A DNA stretch of 64,000 nucleotides from Lutibacter sp. B1 (GCF_012524075.1 NZ_JAAZUI010000001.1:62001-126000); one strand, 5' to 3'. Positions 18,651 through 27,990 are shown, counted from the first letter of the stretch. Numbers and translations: made by a program. The notes: generated from the sequence alone by a model not told the origin.

Positions 18651-19373
18651 ATGAAAAAACTAATTAGTTTAATCGTTCTTTTAACTATAACTGTTACTAT
18701 AAATGCCCAATTTTTTAATAAAAAAATTAATGGTAATGGAAATATTACAACTGAAACCCGAAAAATTTCAAATTTTGACAAAATAAGTGTAGGTGGTTCC
18801 TTCCATGTAGAATTATTTAAAAGTAATGAAAACACTATAACAATTAAAGGAGATGAAAATGTATTGGAATTTATTGTTACTGAAGTTGAAAATAATAAAT
18901 TGAAAATATACTTTGAAAAAGGCTACAATATAAATACCAGAAAAGCTGTTCAAATTACAGTACCGTTTAAAAATTTGGAAGAAGTTGCTTTGGCCGGTTC
19001 CGGAGATATTATTTCCAATGATGTTATTGAAGCTGACACACTAGAAACATCTATTGCAGGATCTGGTGATATTGAATTAAAAGTTTCCACAAATAAATTA
19101 TCGTCTAACGTTGCCGGCTCGGGTAATACTAATTTTACCGGAAACACTAATGACTTTAATTGTAGTATAGCGGGTTCCGGAGATATTATGGCCTATGATT
19201 TAACTTCTAAAATTGCAACTATTAAAATTGCAGGATCAGGTGATGTTAAAGTGAATGTAACTGATGAAATTCATACTTCTAATGTAGGTTCCGGTGATGT
19301 ATATTATAAAGGAAATCCTTCTGTTATAAAAGCAAAATCAGTTGGTTCCGGAGATATAATTGATAAAAACTAA
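18651..19373 (+). CDS. Secreted head-GIN domain protein (DUF2807)
   Basis: A 240-residue exported protein: signal sequence 1-20 ending ...TINAQ, then the head-GIN start KISNFDKISVGGSFHVELF, and seven repeats centred on (A/V)GSG(D/N)(I/V/T), e.g. LAGSGDI, IAGSGDI, VAGSGNT, IAGSGDV, VGSGDV, about 20-25 residues apart. These form a right-handed beta-helix in the family. Such proteins are common in Bacteroidota and often lie next to ECF factors; the function is unknown, with surface adhesion or envelope sensing suggested. It ends the sigma operon; a terminator follows at once. Confidence 0.88.
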   Translation: MKKLISLIVLLTITVTINAQFFNKKINGNGNITTETRKISNFDKISVGGSFHVELFKSNENTITIKGDENVLEFIVTEVENNKLKIYFEKGYNINTRKAVQITVPFKNLEEVALAGSGDIISNDVIEADTLETSIAGSGDIELKVSTNKLSSNVAGSGNTNFTGNTNDFNCSIAGSGDIMAYDLTSKIATIKIAGSGDVKVNVTDEIHTSNVGSGDVYYKGNPSVIKAKSVGSGDIIDKN

Positions 19374-19375
19374 AC

Positions 19376-19409
19376 AAAAAAAGCCTCGAAAATTTCGAGG
19401 CTTTTTTTT
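19376..19409. terminator. Bidirectional terminator between head-GIN gene and GlmU-like gene
   Basis: Near-perfect hairpin AAAAAAAGCCTCGAAA/TTTCGAGGCTTTTTTTT; it overlaps the stop codon of the minus-strand gene at 19408. Confidence 0.85.
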
Positions 19410-20583
19410 AAAAATTTCTATATTTTTCAGTTATTTTAAAAACGTGCTCTAAAATACGTTGTTCCTTTTCATCAAACTCTAAATCTCTTCTTTTAAATAC
19501 TAAGTTGGCAGTTTCTTTGGCTTTATTAATTTGGTATGTTGAAAATCCTGCTGCACCTCCCCAACTAAAAGAAGGAATAAAATTTCTTGGGAAATTGCTT
19601 CCATAAATATTTGAACTAACACCTACAACCGTCCCTGTATTAAACATAGTATTTATGGCACATTTAGAATGGTCTCCCATCATTAAACCACAAAATTGCA
19701 ATCCGGTTTTATCAAACCCTTCTTTTTCATAATTCCACAAACGTACTTCGCTATAATTATTTTTTAAGTTTGAATTGTTTGAATCTGCTCCAATATTACA
19801 CCATTCACCTAGAACAGAATTACCTAAAAAACCATCATGTCCTTTATTAGAGTATCCCATAATAACAGAGTTATTAACTTCACCTCCAACTTTACAATAG
19901 GGACCTACTGTAGTTCCTGTATAAATTTTGGCTCCCATTTTAATTACAGAGTTTTCCCCCAAACTAAAAGGGCCTTTTATTAAACTACCTTCCATTATTT
20001 GGGAGTTTTTACCAATATAAATTGGACCTTCACTTGCATTAAGAACTGAGAATAAAATTTCGGCTCCTTCTTCAATAAAAATGTTTTCTTTATTTAAATA
20101 TTGAACTCCTTTTGGAATTGGAAGTGATTTTCTTCCTTCGGTAATTAAATCAAAATCTTCTTTTATAGCTATATGATTTAAAGAAAATAAATCCCACGTA
20201 TTTTTAATTTGAAGCACGTCAAAATCAACTTCAATTTGTTCATAATTATCAAAATCAACTTCTTCTTGTGTTTCATCAGTAAAAAAAGCAATTACTTCAT
20301 CATTCTTAAAAATTGCTTGATTTTTATTGAGCTCTTTAACTATTTCAATTAGCTTTTTATTAGGTAAAAACGAAGCATTTATCATTACATTTTGCTCCAT
20401 TTCAACCATAGGATATTTTTCTTCTAAATATTCTTCAGTAAGGGTAGTTGTAGTAAAACCTAAATGTTGCTCCCATTTTTCTCGTATGGTTAAAATACCA
20501 ATACGCAAATCTGCAACAGGTTTAGTATATGTAAATGGCAATAGTGCATTTCTAACTGTACCATCAAATAAAATATAATTCAT
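19408..20583 (-). CDS. GlmU-like putative sugar nucleotidyltransferase / hexapeptide protein
   Basis: I set the start at ATG 20583 (MNYILFDGTVRNALLPFTYT, 391 residues). A bipartite promoter at 20602-20632 lies just upstream, which excludes the in-frame ATG at 20631. The N-terminal ~180 residues resemble a degenerate nucleotidyltransferase domain; the start lacks the classical GxGTR(M/L)xxxxPK loop. The C-terminal ~180 residues are left-handed beta-helix repeats (GPIYIGKNSQIMEGSLIKGPFSL, ENSVIKMGAKIYTGTTVGPYCKVG). This matches the Bacteroidota GlmU-family proteins, whose reaction is not settled; UDP-GlcNAc synthesis is possible, but the missing signature is a reason for doubt. Confidence 0.78.
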   Translation of the reverse strand: MNYILFDGTVRNALLPFTYTKPVADLRIGILTIREKWEQHLGFTTTTLTEEYLEEKYPMVEMEQNVMINASFLPNKKLIEIVKELNKNQAIFKNDEVIAFFTDETQEEVDFDNYEQIEVDFDVLQIKNTWDLFSLNHIAIKEDFDLITEGRKSLPIPKGVQYLNKENIFIEEGAEILFSVLNASEGPIYIGKNSQIMEGSLIKGPFSLGENSVIKMGAKIYTGTTVGPYCKVGGEVNNSVIMGYSNKGHDGFLGNSVLGEWCNIGADSNNSNLKNNYSEVRLWNYEKEGFDKTGLQFCGLMMGDHSKCAINTMFNTGTVVGVSSNIYGSNFPRNFIPSFSWGGAAGFSTYQINKAKETANLVFKRRDLEFDEKEQRILEHVFKITEKYRNF

Positions 20584-20601
20584 TACAATAGTTGTTTTAC
20601 A

Positions 20602-20632
20602 CAAAGGTACAGTAAGTTTTTTCTTTCTCAAA
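20602..20632 (-). promoter_or_regulatory. Bacteroidota-type promoter of the GlmU-like gene
   Basis: On the minus strand TTTG (20629-20632), 19 bases, then TACCTTTG (20602-20609), a perfect match to TTTG-N19-TAnnTTTG. The initiation point would be near 20595, 12 bases before the ATG at 20583. Confidence 0.7.
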
Positions 20633-20652
20633 TGAAAAAGAAAAATAGTAAT

Positions 20653-21027
20653 TTATAAGACTTTATTTTTTCTGAAATAAGTATCTATTGTATCAGCAGT
20701 ATCAAAACATGCACTAACAGTATTCAATTCAGAACAATAACGTGAATCTATTGTATGATTTTTACATGCAATAGCACTCATTTCTATTGTTTTGAAATTT
20801 TTATCAACTTCAACACATTTATTATATAATGTTTCAATTGTTTCGTTTGGCTGAAGTTTAACATTATGTTTGGTTAAATACCCTTTTAAATAATTTTCAA
20901 TTGCAAATTGAGAATTCTTACAAACTGAATAACTTACTATGTCTTCAGAAGGTTTTAATAATTCTTCTTTTGCTATTTTTAATTTTTTTTCTGCTTCTTT
21001 AAAAAAAGCTTCTGATCTGGATTTCAT
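20653..21027 (-). CDS. HEPN-domain-like protein
   Basis: A 124-residue all-helical soluble protein. The N-terminal AFFKEAEKKLKIAKEELL, then SYSVCKNSQFAIENYLKGYL (32-51) match the two central helices of HEPN domains, where the second normally reads AxQxAxExxLKxxL. The typical HEPN ribonuclease motif R-x4-6-H is not evident, so it may be a non-catalytic member. Four of its residues are cysteines spread over the domain. No MNT-type nucleotidyltransferase antitoxin is next to it: the flanking genes are pyruvate:ferredoxin oxidoreductase (upstream, behind a terminator) and the GlmU-like gene. Family HEPN is fairly confident, role unknown. Confidence 0.7.
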   Translation of the reverse strand: MKSRSEAFFKEAEKKLKIAKEELLKPSEDIVSYSVCKNSQFAIENYLKGYLTKHNVKLQPNETIETLYNKCVEVDKNFKTIEMSAIACKNHTIDSRYCSELNTVSACFDTADTIDTYFRKNKVL

Positions 21028-21050
21028 ATCAATAGTTTTTAAAGAGTTAA

Positions 21051-21086
21051 AAAAAGTGCCAGATATATTTTACACCCGGCACTTTT
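21051..21086 (-). terminator. Terminator after nifJ
   Basis: AAAAGTGCC (21052-21060) pairs with GGCACTTTT (21078-21086) across a 17-base loop; it lies 14 bases beyond the nifJ stop on the minus strand. Confidence 0.8.
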
Positions 21087-21099
21087 ATTCTAAATTAAT

Positions 21100-24000
21100 C
21101 TATAAATTTTTATAAAGCTCTAGTTTTTCCCACTGAACATCAATTTGTTCTTGAGCTTGATCTAACAATTCTTTAGCCAATTCAGCATTGTCTTTAACAA
21201 CTCTACTGAAACGAGACTCGTTATACATAAAGTCGCTTACCGGTGCTGAAGGTGCTTTAGAATCTAATCTGAATTTCTTTCCTTTAACTTCTAAAGGATT
21301 GAATCTAAATAATGGCCAATAACCTGTTTCTACCGCTTTTTCTTGGTGTTTAGCACCATCTTTTAAATCGTAACCATGTTCACCACAGTGTGAATAAGCT
21401 ATAATTAATGATGGTCCAGGATATGCTGCAGCTTCTTCAATAGCTTTTAATGTTTGGTTGTCTTTTGCGCCAATTGCAATTTGAGCAACATAAACATTAC
21501 CGTAAGATACTGCTTGCAATGCTAAACTTTTCTTAGCAATTGGTTTACCATTCATTGCGAATTTAGCACTCGCTCCAAGTGGTGTAGCTTTAGACGCCTG
21601 ACCTCCGGTATTTGAATATACTTCAGTATCCATTACTAAAACATTTACATCTTCTCCTGATGCTAATACGTGATCTAAACCACCAAAACCTATATCATAA
21701 GCCCATCCGTCACCACCAAATATCCAAACTGATTTTTTACGTAAGTACTCAGAAAGGTTTCTTAGTTTTTTAGCTTCATAAGTATCAATAGTATCTAAAA
21801 TACGGTTAAGTTCTGCAATTTGATTTAATTTTTCTTCTTTTAAAGTTTCGGTATCTTCAGGATTTTCAATTATTGATTTTACTAAATCACTTCCAACTTT
21901 ATTTTCTAAAGATTTTAATAAATCAACAGCAATTTCTTGCTTTTTAGTTAATGCTAAACGCATACCTAAACCAAATTCGGCATTATCTTCAAATAATGAG
22001 TTTGCCCAAGCCGGACCACGTCCAAATTTATTAGTTGTATAAGGCGTTGTTGGTAAGTTACCTCCATAAATTGAAGAACAACCAGTAGCGTTAGCCACCA
22101 TCATATTATCACCATATAATTGTGTAATTAATTTGATGTATGGTGTTTCACCACATCCTGAACAAGCTCCTGAAAACTCAAATAATGGCTCTAAGAATTG
22201 TGATCCTTTAATGGTAGAAGTTTTAAGTTCTTTTCTATCATAATCAGGTAATTCAATAAAGTAATTCCAGTTTGCATCTTCAACTTCTTCAACTTTACGT
22301 TTTTCAGTTAAATTAATTGCTTTAAAGTTTTCAATCTCTTTGCTTTCAGCAGGACAAACGGCAACACATAAATCACATCCTGTACAATCTTCAGGAGAAA
22401 CTTGAAGTATATAACTTTCTGTATTACTGTCGAATGGTCTACCTTTAGCCGGAACATATTTTAAACTAGCCGGAGCATCAACTAACATTTCATTAGGAAC
22501 AACTTTTGCTCTAATTGCTGCGTGTGGACAAATACTAACACATTTATTACATTGTGTACATAGATTTTCATCATCCCAAACAGGAACAAAATCGGCAATA
22601 CCACGTTTTTCATATTTGGTTGTTCCTGTTGGGAATGTTCCATCAATTGAAAAAGCACTAACCGGTAAAGTATCTCCTTTTCCTGCTAAAATAGTACCCA
22701 AAATTTCTTTTACAAAATCATCGGCATCTTCTGTCATCATTGATTTTAATCCATCTTTATTAGTTAAATGACGAGGATATTCAACTTGTTGAAGGTTTTC
22801 CAAGGACATATCAACTGCCTTAAAGTTCATTTCAACAACTTTATCTCCTTTATGAGAGTATGATTTTACAATGGCATCTTTAATTTTTTTGATTGCTTCA
22901 TTTTTTGGAAGCACACCAGAAATTGCAAAGAAACAAGTTTGTAAAACAGTATTTGTACGTTTACCTAAATTAGCTTCGTGAGCTACATTGGTTGCATCAA
23001 CAACATAAAAATCAACATCATTATCAATAATTCTTTGTTGAAGTGTACTTGGCAATTCTGTCCAAACTTTATATTTAGAAAAAGGAGAGTTTAATAAGAA
23101 TGTACCTCCTTTTTTAATATGTTCTAAAACATCGTATTTATAAATAAAGTTAAATTGATGACATGCTATAAAGTTTGCCTTATTTATTAAATATGAAGAA
23201 TCAATTGGATCTGGTCCAAAACGTAAATGTGAAACTGTTTGGGCTCCTGCCTTTTTAGAATCGTACACAAAATAACCTTGTACATAATTATCGGTTGTTT
23301 CACCAATAATTTTAATTGAGTTTTTATTTGCACCCACAGTACCATCTGATCCTAAACCGTAGAACATACAATTAAATGTAGATTTTTTGGTTTTGAATTC
23401 CGGATTAAATGATAAACTTGTATGAGTAACATCATCATTAATACCTATTGTAAAATGGTTTTTAGGTGAATTTTTAGCTAGTTCATCAAAAATACCTTTA
23501 ACCATTGCAGGTGTAAACTCTTTAGATGAAAGTCCATAACGTCCACCAATAATTGTTGGCATGTTTTCACCCATTTCAACGTAAGCGTTAACTACATCTA
23601 AATATAATGGTTCACCAATACTTCCAGGTTCTTTAGTTCTGTCTAATACAGCAACTTTTTTAACTGTTTTAGGTAATTTTTCAATAAAGTCATAAACTGA
23701 GAACGGACGGTATAAACGCACAAATAATGCTCCTACTTTTTCATCTTGTTCAGCTAAGGTTTCTACAGTCTCTTTTACAGCTCCTTCACCAGAACCCATA
23801 ATAATTACTACTTTTTCTGCTTCAGGATGACCTATATATTCAAATAAACTATATTTTCTACCTGTTTGCTTGTAAAATTCGTCCATAGTTTTTTGAACTA
23901 TTTCAGGTACTTTTTCATAAAATGGATTTGCAGCTTCACGTGCTTGGAAGAAAACATCCGGATTTTGAGATGTACCTCTAATTACAGGGTTATCAGGGTC

Positions 24001-24630
24001 TAATGAATTTTTTCTATGCTTCATTACTTCCTCTTCCGGCATCATGGCTTTAATAACTTCATCAGGAATAGCATCTATTTTAGAAATTTCGTGAGAAGTT
24101 CTAAATCCATCAAAAATATTTAAAAATGGCACTCTACTTTTTAATGCTGCAACTTGAGTTATCAATGCAAAATCATGAGCTTCTTGTACTGAGCCCGCAA
24201 ATAACATTGAAAAGCCTGTTGCTCTAGTAGCCATAACATCAGAATGATCACCAAAAATTGATAATGCATGAGTTGCTACTGTTCTTGCAGCTACATGAAT
24301 TACTGTTGGTAATAATTCTCCTGCCATTTTATACATGTTAGGAATCATAAGTAACAACCCTTGAGATGCTGTAAATGTAGTAGTAAGTGCTCCTCCTTGC
24401 AAAGAACCGTGTACTGCACCTGCTGCACCACCTTCACTTTGCATTTCAATTATTCGAGGAACATTTCCCCAAATATTTTTTTTACCTTTTGCACTAAAAA
24501 CATCAACATGTTCACCCATAGGTGATGCCGGAGTTATTGGGTAAATAGCACAAACTTCATTTGTTTTATGTGCCACACGAGCTACTGCTTCGTTAGCATC
24601 ACAAATTAATTTTGAATTTTCTTGTTTCAT
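21100..24630 (-). CDS. nifJ: Pyruvate:ferredoxin (flavodoxin) oxidoreductase
   Basis: A 1176-residue single-chain PFOR with all domains in order: N-terminal pyrimidine-binding domain (NEVCAIYPITPASPMGEHVD near 26), transketolase-C-like domain, gamma domain, a ferredoxin domain with two [4Fe-4S] cysteine sets (CTQCNKCVSICP and CTGCDLCVAVCP near 690-750), and the TPP domain with CSGCGETPY, GDGWAYDIGFGG and the DTEVYSNTGGQ block. It oxidises pyruvate and CoA to acetyl-CoA and CO2, reducing ferredoxin or flavodoxin. Its presence suggests life at low or fluctuating oxygen. The promoter region has a long dyad at 24655-24695, a possible operator. Confidence 0.97.
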   Translation of the reverse strand: MKQENSKLICDANEAVARVAHKTNEVCAIYPITPASPMGEHVDVFSAKGKKNIWGNVPRIIEMQSEGGAAGAVHGSLQGGALTTTFTASQGLLLMIPNMYKMAGELLPTVIHVAARTVATHALSIFGDHSDVMATRATGFSMLFAGSVQEAHDFALITQVAALKSRVPFLNIFDGFRTSHEISKIDAIPDEVIKAMMPEEEVMKHRKNSLDPDNPVIRGTSQNPDVFFQAREAANPFYEKVPEIVQKTMDEFYKQTGRKYSLFEYIGHPEAEKVVIIMGSGEGAVKETVETLAEQDEKVGALFVRLYRPFSVYDFIEKLPKTVKKVAVLDRTKEPGSIGEPLYLDVVNAYVEMGENMPTIIGGRYGLSSKEFTPAMVKGIFDELAKNSPKNHFTIGINDDVTHTSLSFNPEFKTKKSTFNCMFYGLGSDGTVGANKNSIKIIGETTDNYVQGYFVYDSKKAGAQTVSHLRFGPDPIDSSYLINKANFIACHQFNFIYKYDVLEHIKKGGTFLLNSPFSKYKVWTELPSTLQQRIIDNDVDFYVVDATNVAHEANLGKRTNTVLQTCFFAISGVLPKNEAIKKIKDAIVKSYSHKGDKVVEMNFKAVDMSLENLQQVEYPRHLTNKDGLKSMMTEDADDFVKEILGTILAGKGDTLPVSAFSIDGTFPTGTTKYEKRGIADFVPVWDDENLCTQCNKCVSICPHAAIRAKVVPNEMLVDAPASLKYVPAKGRPFDSNTESYILQVSPEDCTGCDLCVAVCPAESKEIENFKAINLTEKRKVEEVEDANWNYFIELPDYDRKELKTSTIKGSQFLEPLFEFSGACSGCGETPYIKLITQLYGDNMMVANATGCSSIYGGNLPTTPYTTNKFGRGPAWANSLFEDNAEFGLGMRLALTKKQEIAVDLLKSLENKVGSDLVKSIIENPEDTETLKEEKLNQIAELNRILDTIDTYEAKKLRNLSEYLRKKSVWIFGGDGWAYDIGFGGLDHVLASGEDVNVLVMDTEVYSNTGGQASKATPLGASAKFAMNGKPIAKKSLALQAVSYGNVYVAQIAIGAKDNQTLKAIEEAAAYPGPSLIIAYSHCGEHGYDLKDGAKHQEKAVETGYWPLFRFNPLEVKGKKFRLDSKAPSAPVSDFMYNESRFSRVVKDNAELAKELLDQAQEQIDVQWEKLELYKNL

Positions 24631-24654
24631 TTTACGTTATATTTACACATTATT

Positions 24655-24695
24655 ATTTGCAAAACGAATATTATATATGGGAATATTTTGCAAAT
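24655..24695. promoter_or_regulatory. Long inverted repeat upstream of nifJ
   Basis: ATTTGCAAAA (24655-24664) and TTTTGCAAAT (24686-24695) are perfect 10-base inverted arms; an inner AATATT/AATATT pair extends the symmetry. It ends 25 bases upstream of the nifJ ATG, over the expected promoter. Confidence 0.5.
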
Positions 24696-24998
24696 TAACT
24701 TATTCATTATTAAATTATTTACAGTAAAATTATAGCAATAATGTAAAAGTTATAATGATATATGTCAGTAAATCAGCCCTAAAAAATTATTTAGAATTGA
24801 TAAAAATAGAAAACGTAACTTATTGATTTTAAGATTCTAAAAAAAATAAAAAATATATAACTTTTAAAGTTTGTAACAATATTCACAAAATAAAAAGATT
24901 AAAAAGTCTTCAAATAATTCGTATATAACTTAAATAAAATAAATTTAGAAAATTTAGGCTGCTGTAATAAGCCGTAAAATTTTATCATTAAATAAAAA

Positions 24999-25022
24999 AA
25001 GCCGACTAAATTTAGTCGGCTT
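24999..25022 (-). terminator. Terminator after carB
   Basis: Perfect palindrome AAGCCGACTAAA/TTTAGTCGGCTT followed on the minus strand by a T-run, 28 bases after the carB stop. Confidence 0.85.
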
Positions 25023-25049
25023 CGAATACAATAATATAATGTAGGTATT

Positions 25050-27899
25050 TTATTTTGTTAAATACATTTTTCTGCGAGAATACAATTCGTAAAATTGATC
25101 ATCTTTTAAATTATCAATAAATAGTATGCTCTCTCCGGTAGATTTCATTTCAGGGCCTAACTTTTTATCTACATTTGGAAATTTATTGAAAGAAAACACA
25201 GGTTGTTTAATAGCAAAACCATCTAATTTAGGGTTAAATGTAAAATCTTTCACTTTATTTACACCTAACATTATTTTAGTAGCGTAATTTACGTAAGGTT
25301 CTTGATACGCTTTTGCAATAAATGGCACGGTACGAGATGCTCTTGGATTTGCTTCAATAATATAAACAATATCATTTTTTACAGCAAACTGAATGTTTAT
25401 TAACCCAACTGTTTTTAAAGCTAAAGCTATTTTTTTTGTATGATCTTTTATTTGCTGCATTACAAACTCACCTAAATTAAATGGTGGTAATGTTGCATTA
25501 GAATCGCCTGAATGAACCCCACAAGGCTCAATATGTTCCATGATACCTATTATATATATATCTTCACCATCACAAATAGCATCAGCTTCAGCTTCAATAG
25601 CACCATCTAAATAATGATCAAGTAATAATACATTATTTGGTATTTTACGTAATAAATCTACCACGTGCTTTTCTAATTCTTCCTTATTAATTACAATTTT
25701 CATTCCCTGTCCACCTAAAACGTATGATGGACGTACTAAAATTGGAAAATCTAAACTATCCGCTATTGCAGAAGCCTCATCGGCTGTTGTGGCAGTTCCG
25801 TATTTTGGAAAAGGAATTTTTAGATCTACCAAAAGTTCTGAAAATCGTTTTCTGTCTTCGGCTAAATCTAAAGCTTTAAAGCTAGTTCCTATTATTTTTA
25901 TTCCGTATTTATCTAATTTTTCTGCTAATTTCAGAGCTGTTTGTCCGCCTAACTGTACAATAACACCTTCCGGTTTTTCATGCTGAATGATATCGTAAAT
26001 ATGTTCCCAAAAAACAGGTTCAAAATATAATTTATCGGCAATATCAAAATCGGTTGAAACAGTTTCAGGATTACAGTTGATCATAATAGTTTCATATCCT
26101 GCTTCTTTAGCTGCCAAAACACCATGCACACAACAATAATCAAATTCAATTCCTTGCCCAATTCTATTTGGACCGGAACCTAGCACAACTATTTTTTTTC
26201 TATCTGTAACTATACTTTCATTATCTGCAAAGGAACCTTCAGCAGTTTTCATTTTATTTTCAAAAGTAGAATAGTAATAAGGAGTTTCCGCATTAAACTC
26301 TGCTGCACAAGTATCTACCAATTTATAAACTCTGTTAACTCCTAATTCTTTTCTTTTAGTATAAACTTCACTTTCCCAACAATCTAACATATGAGCAATT
26401 TGCCTGTCTGCAAAACCTTTTTGCTTAGCTTCCAATAACAACTCATACGATAAAGTTTCAAGTTTATTTGTAGAGATTTCCTTTTCTAAAGCTAATAATT
26501 CTTCATATTGCTTTAAAAACCACATATCAATTCTTGTAATTTCATGAATTCTACTTAATGGGATTCCCATTTGAATAGCATCATAAATAACAAATACCCT
26601 ATCCCAACTAGGATTTTTTAATTTATCTATAATAACATCGTAGTTCTTTTCTCCTTTACCGTCTGCTCCTAATCCATTACGTTTAATTTCTAATGATTGT
26701 GTAGCTTTATGAAGTGCTTCTTGGAACGAGCGTCCAATTCCCATTACTTCTCCTACCGATTTCATTTGTAATCCTAACGTACGGTTTGAACCTTCGAACT
26801 TATCAAAATTCCAACGAGGTATTTTTACAATCACATAATCTAATGTTGGTTCAAATAAAGCTGAAGTGGTTTTAGTAATTTGATTTTCAAGTTCATCTAA
26901 ATGATATCCTATAGCGAGTTTAGCTGCAATTTTTGCAATTGGATATCCTGTAGCTTTTGAAGCTAAGGCTGATGAACGTGATACACGAGGGTTAATTTCA
27001 ATAGCAATAATATCCTCTTTATCATCCGGACTAACAGCAAATTGAACGTTACAACCTCCTGCAAAATCACCTATTGAACGCATCATGTGTATTGCCATGT
27101 CACGCATTTTCTGAAAAGTTGTATCACTTAAAGTCATTGCCGGAGCTACTGTAATAGAATCTCCTGTATGAATTCCCATAGGATCCATATTTTCGATAGT
27201 ACAAATAATAACTACATTATCATTTTTATCTCTTAATAATTCCAGCTCATATTCTTTCCAACCTATTAAAGCTTTATCAATAATTACTTCATGTATAGGA
27301 GATGCTTCTAAACCTCTACGTAATAAATCGTTAAAATCTTTTTCATCATAAACTATCGATGCTCCATAACCTCCTAAAGTAAATGACGGACGTATTACTA
27401 ATGGAAAACCATATACTTGAGCAATTTCTTTTCCTTTTAAAAATGAATTTGCGGTAGTTGAAGGTGCTTGTCCTACACCAATTTCAAGCATTAATTGTCT
27501 AAATTGCTCTCTATCTTCAGTAATATTTATAGCGGCAATATCAACACCTATCAACTTAACATTATAATCATCCCAAACGCCTTTATCTTGTGCCTCAATA
27601 CATAAATTCAACGCTGTTTGTCCGCCCATTGTTGGTAAAACAGCATCAATATTTGGATGCATTTCTAAAATTTGAATAATTGATTTTGTAGTTAAAGGTT
27701 TTAAATAAACATTGTCGGCTAATGACGGATCTGTCATAATTGTAGCCGGATTTGAGTTTATAAGTGTAACTTCAATTCCTTCTTCTTTTAAAGATCTAAT
27801 TGCTTGAGATCCTGAATAATCAAATTCGCATGCTTGACCAATAATAATTGGGCCGGAACCAATTATTAAAATAGATTTAATGTTAGTATTTTTAGGCAT
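25050..27899 (-). CDS. carB: Carbamoyl-phosphate synthase large subunit, without MGS domain
   Basis: A 949-residue protein with both ATP-grasp halves (first IGSGPIIIGQACEFDYSGSQA near 12-32 and RPSFTLGGYGAS near 170; second VLGSGPNRIGQGIEFDYCCVHG near 570 and RPSYVLGGQGMKI near 725). It makes carbamoyl phosphate from bicarbonate, ATP and ammonia supplied by CarA, for arginine and pyrimidine synthesis. E. coli CarB is 1073 residues; this one stops at FYELYSRRKMYLTK, right after the second synthetase domain, so the C-terminal allosteric MGS-like domain (UMP, IMP and ornithine control) is absent. The ending looks natural, not frameshifted. carA is not in the window. Confidence 0.95.
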   Translation of the reverse strand: MPKNTNIKSILIIGSGPIIIGQACEFDYSGSQAIRSLKEEGIEVTLINSNPATIMTDPSLADNVYLKPLTTKSIIQILEMHPNIDAVLPTMGGQTALNLCIEAQDKGVWDDYNVKLIGVDIAAINITEDREQFRQLMLEIGVGQAPSTTANSFLKGKEIAQVYGFPLVIRPSFTLGGYGASIVYDEKDFNDLLRRGLEASPIHEVIIDKALIGWKEYELELLRDKNDNVVIICTIENMDPMGIHTGDSITVAPAMTLSDTTFQKMRDMAIHMMRSIGDFAGGCNVQFAVSPDDKEDIIAIEINPRVSRSSALASKATGYPIAKIAAKLAIGYHLDELENQITKTTSALFEPTLDYVIVKIPRWNFDKFEGSNRTLGLQMKSVGEVMGIGRSFQEALHKATQSLEIKRNGLGADGKGEKNYDVIIDKLKNPSWDRVFVIYDAIQMGIPLSRIHEITRIDMWFLKQYEELLALEKEISTNKLETLSYELLLEAKQKGFADRQIAHMLDCWESEVYTKRKELGVNRVYKLVDTCAAEFNAETPYYYSTFENKMKTAEGSFADNESIVTDRKKIVVLGSGPNRIGQGIEFDYCCVHGVLAAKEAGYETIMINCNPETVSTDFDIADKLYFEPVFWEHIYDIIQHEKPEGVIVQLGGQTALKLAEKLDKYGIKIIGTSFKALDLAEDRKRFSELLVDLKIPFPKYGTATTADEASAIADSLDFPILVRPSYVLGGQGMKIVINKEELEKHVVDLLRKIPNNVLLLDHYLDGAIEAEADAICDGEDIYIIGIMEHIEPCGVHSGDSNATLPPFNLGEFVMQQIKDHTKKIALALKTVGLINIQFAVKNDIVYIIEANPRASRTVPFIAKAYQEPYVNYATKIMLGVNKVKDFTFNPKLDGFAIKQPVFSFNKFPNVDKKLGPEMKSTGESILFIDNLKDDQFYELYSRRKMYLTK

Positions 27900-27990
27900 T
27901 TGTGTATATAAAAATTTTTGGTGTAAATATCAAAAAAAATCGTTTTTATTTACTATTTAATTTACAGAACTTATTAAAAGATATAAAAAA

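Larger units (their letters stand above)
24631..25049. other. 419-base intergenic region with dyad and terminator
   Basis: No open frame of useful length or RNA gene recognised. It holds the nifJ upstream dyad (24655-24695) at the left and the carB terminator (24999-25022) at the right; the middle is AT-rich without clear structure. Confidence 0.6.

Noticed and set aside
20583-20631. Longer start for the GlmU-like protein (ATG at 20631)
   Set aside because: A perfect promoter at 20602-20632 sits within this extension, so the ATG at 20583 is the likely start.
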